Source: Tubiluchus corallicola (Eukaryota > Priapulida > Priapulimorpha > Priapulimorphida > Tubiluchidae). From it: a stretch of DNA of 49,970 nucleotides. Positions within the stretch are counted from its first letter, which is position 1; the number at the start of each line of letters is the position of its first letter. This document shows, in pieces, positions 48,716 through 49,970 of this stretch. Location of the stretch: positions 287,501 through 337,470 of the forward strand of contig JAQGDQ010000201.1 in the NCBI GenBank assembly GCA_030141605.1, written 5' to 3'. Under the pieces are notes generated by a model that was not told where the DNA came from, did not search any database, and worked only from the letters and a program-made list of their open reading frames with translations. A program made the position numbers and the translations under genes.

Positions 48716-49259
48716 ACTGCAGTACGATAATTTAAGCACTCAAAAATAGTTTTTTGCTGGTTTTGCCATAATAATGAGACAAGTAGCACAGTAAATTTCA
48801 TTTTGTTTAGTTTCACGAAAATTATGTTTTGCTGACAAGCAAACCTGATAAAACTTCAGTGATCCACTACCCATGTGATCCACAAACTACATGTTCAGAA
48901 AAAATGTCGAACTTTAGACTGCAGTAGTACTAGAAGCGAGTGTCTTACAAAGTTGAAATTTCACCGCTTGATATTACAACACAACTTTTGGCTGTGAAAG
49001 TTAGAAGTTCATACTTTTAGTAGTAATATTGAAAAGCTTTTGTGTGTTGAAAAACTAAACGCTGTTATAATGTCAGATATAATCACCACTGAAAAACAGC
49101 CACGTATTCTCTTTTCTTCAAAATCTCATTTCACCTATTGTAGGTATTGAGGTGTCAACATTTATCAGAGTAATCCACCCACTTCTATCTGCAGCTAACA
49201 GAGTAAGTTCTTCTACTCCTAAACATAGATTTGGTTGAAGTTGGTGAACAACTTTATTT

Positions 49260-49545
49260 ATCTGTTTTAGGTTTGCCAAGAAGTTTTTTGCAAGGTTTTA
49301 AGGCTTCGTTTAAGGTGATTCTTACTGGTGCTTCATTTGGTAATCTTAAAAGATGTCCTAGCCATCTTAATCTTGACTTTTGAACTCCAATAAATTTCTT
49401 TTGTTCTGTTGTATAAATCTTCATTTTTGATTATGTATGGCAACCTGATCGTTAAAACTTTTCTAAGGTGACGTCTATGAAATGTGTCAGTCTGCTTTTC
49501 TTGAGTAAAAAGCACTGACAGCTGAGTAATAAACAAAACAAAACG
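49260..49545 (-). mobile_element. LINE ORF2 C-terminal fragment
   Basis: The minus strand reads DTFHRRHLRKVLTIRLPYII and KNEDLYNRTKEI (49490-49400), then after a frame change RLRWLGHLLRLPNEAP, ITLNEALKPCKKLLGKPKT (about 49375-49262). The order FHRR.LR.ILGI....I.N..LY..T, then RLRWLGH.LR.P...P......G.PK is the C-terminal region of RTE-like and related LINE proteins. This type differs from the LINE at 40957-41640. One frameshift makes it dead. Confidence 0.7.
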
Positions 49546-49970
49546 CCATCACGGTCTTCATCGCAGAAAATAAAACACTGATAAAGATTTGCTGCCAAGA
49601 AAAAATGGTACTCAACCTCTGGATTACGGAGTTCCCTTCAAAAGAGTGTACAATCGTTACGTTTGATGGCAAGGGACTAAAAGCAAAAATTTTTGAGTTC
49701 TGGGACCAAATGCTCATTAAAGAAGTGAGAAACTATATCAGCTGTTGGAAGAAACGCCTTCATCTAGTTTGCAGTGAAAATGGTGGAAAATGCTGTGCAT
49801 TTTAACAATAGTGACACAAAATTTTCCAACCATTTACTTTTTTACTTGCTTTAAAACTTATGTATCTTAGGAAACATGTAAAAGAATTACCTGAAGTGTT
49901 TGGTGTGTAATGTTTATACCTAAGTATCTGTATCATATCAAGCGATTCCATTATTTTCTTTTTATAGCAT
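49546..49970. other. Window end, no gene assigned
   Basis: Opposed short open stretches (minus 49487-49717, plus 49605-49805) overlap. Neither shows a motif I recognise; the minus one could be more of the neighbouring LINE. The sequence runs off the window. Confidence 0.3.

Overview
The window reads as nuclear DNA of a non-vertebrate animal. It is AT-rich, with GT-AG introns, LINE and tRNA-derived SINE relics, MITE-like inverted repeats and many microsatellites. It carries four recognisable genes, all of families found across Metazoa. I cannot fix the phylum from the sequence alone: cnidarian, sponge and mollusc all remain possible. I found no operon-like, CRISPR-like or viral system.

Layout. 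1-3309 (+): the 3' part of a GATAD2 (p66) gene, a NuRD chromatin-remodelling subunit; its start lies left of the window. 3310-8526: its probable 3'UTR, then AT-rich spacer and a MITE-like element. 8527-11697 (-): a complete three-exon SERF gene. 11698-11903: a 206-bp gap between two divergent start codons, probably a shared promoter. 11904-19346 (+): a complete four-exon SUB1/PC4 gene; its first intron holds LINE relics and its second holds SINE-like relics. 19347-26555: 3' flank, a LINE 3' end, spacer, and a 397-bp fold-back element between 12-bp direct repeats. 26556-34187 (-): a complete three-exon repulsive guidance molecule (RGM) gene of 414 residues with signal peptide, GDPH autocleavage site and GPI tail signal; its 6.2-kb intron holds a LINE fragment and a MITE. 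34188-49970: a gene-poor tract of simple repeats, a LINE relic next to a long pentanucleotide array, inverted 15-bp minisatellites, a duplicated dispersed repeat, a perfect hairpin and another LINE C-terminus, plus one unidentified open frame.

The genes do not form one pathway. GATAD2 and PC4 act in nuclear chromatin and transcription. SERF is a small basic protein linked to RNA or amyloid binding. RGM is a cell-surface BMP co-receptor and neogenin ligand family. Exon joins for all four genes were worked out by hand from splice sites, reading phase and family resemblance. The most unusual items are structural: the fold-back element at the RGM 3' end, the pentamer array apparently split by a LINE, and the inverted minisatellite pair.
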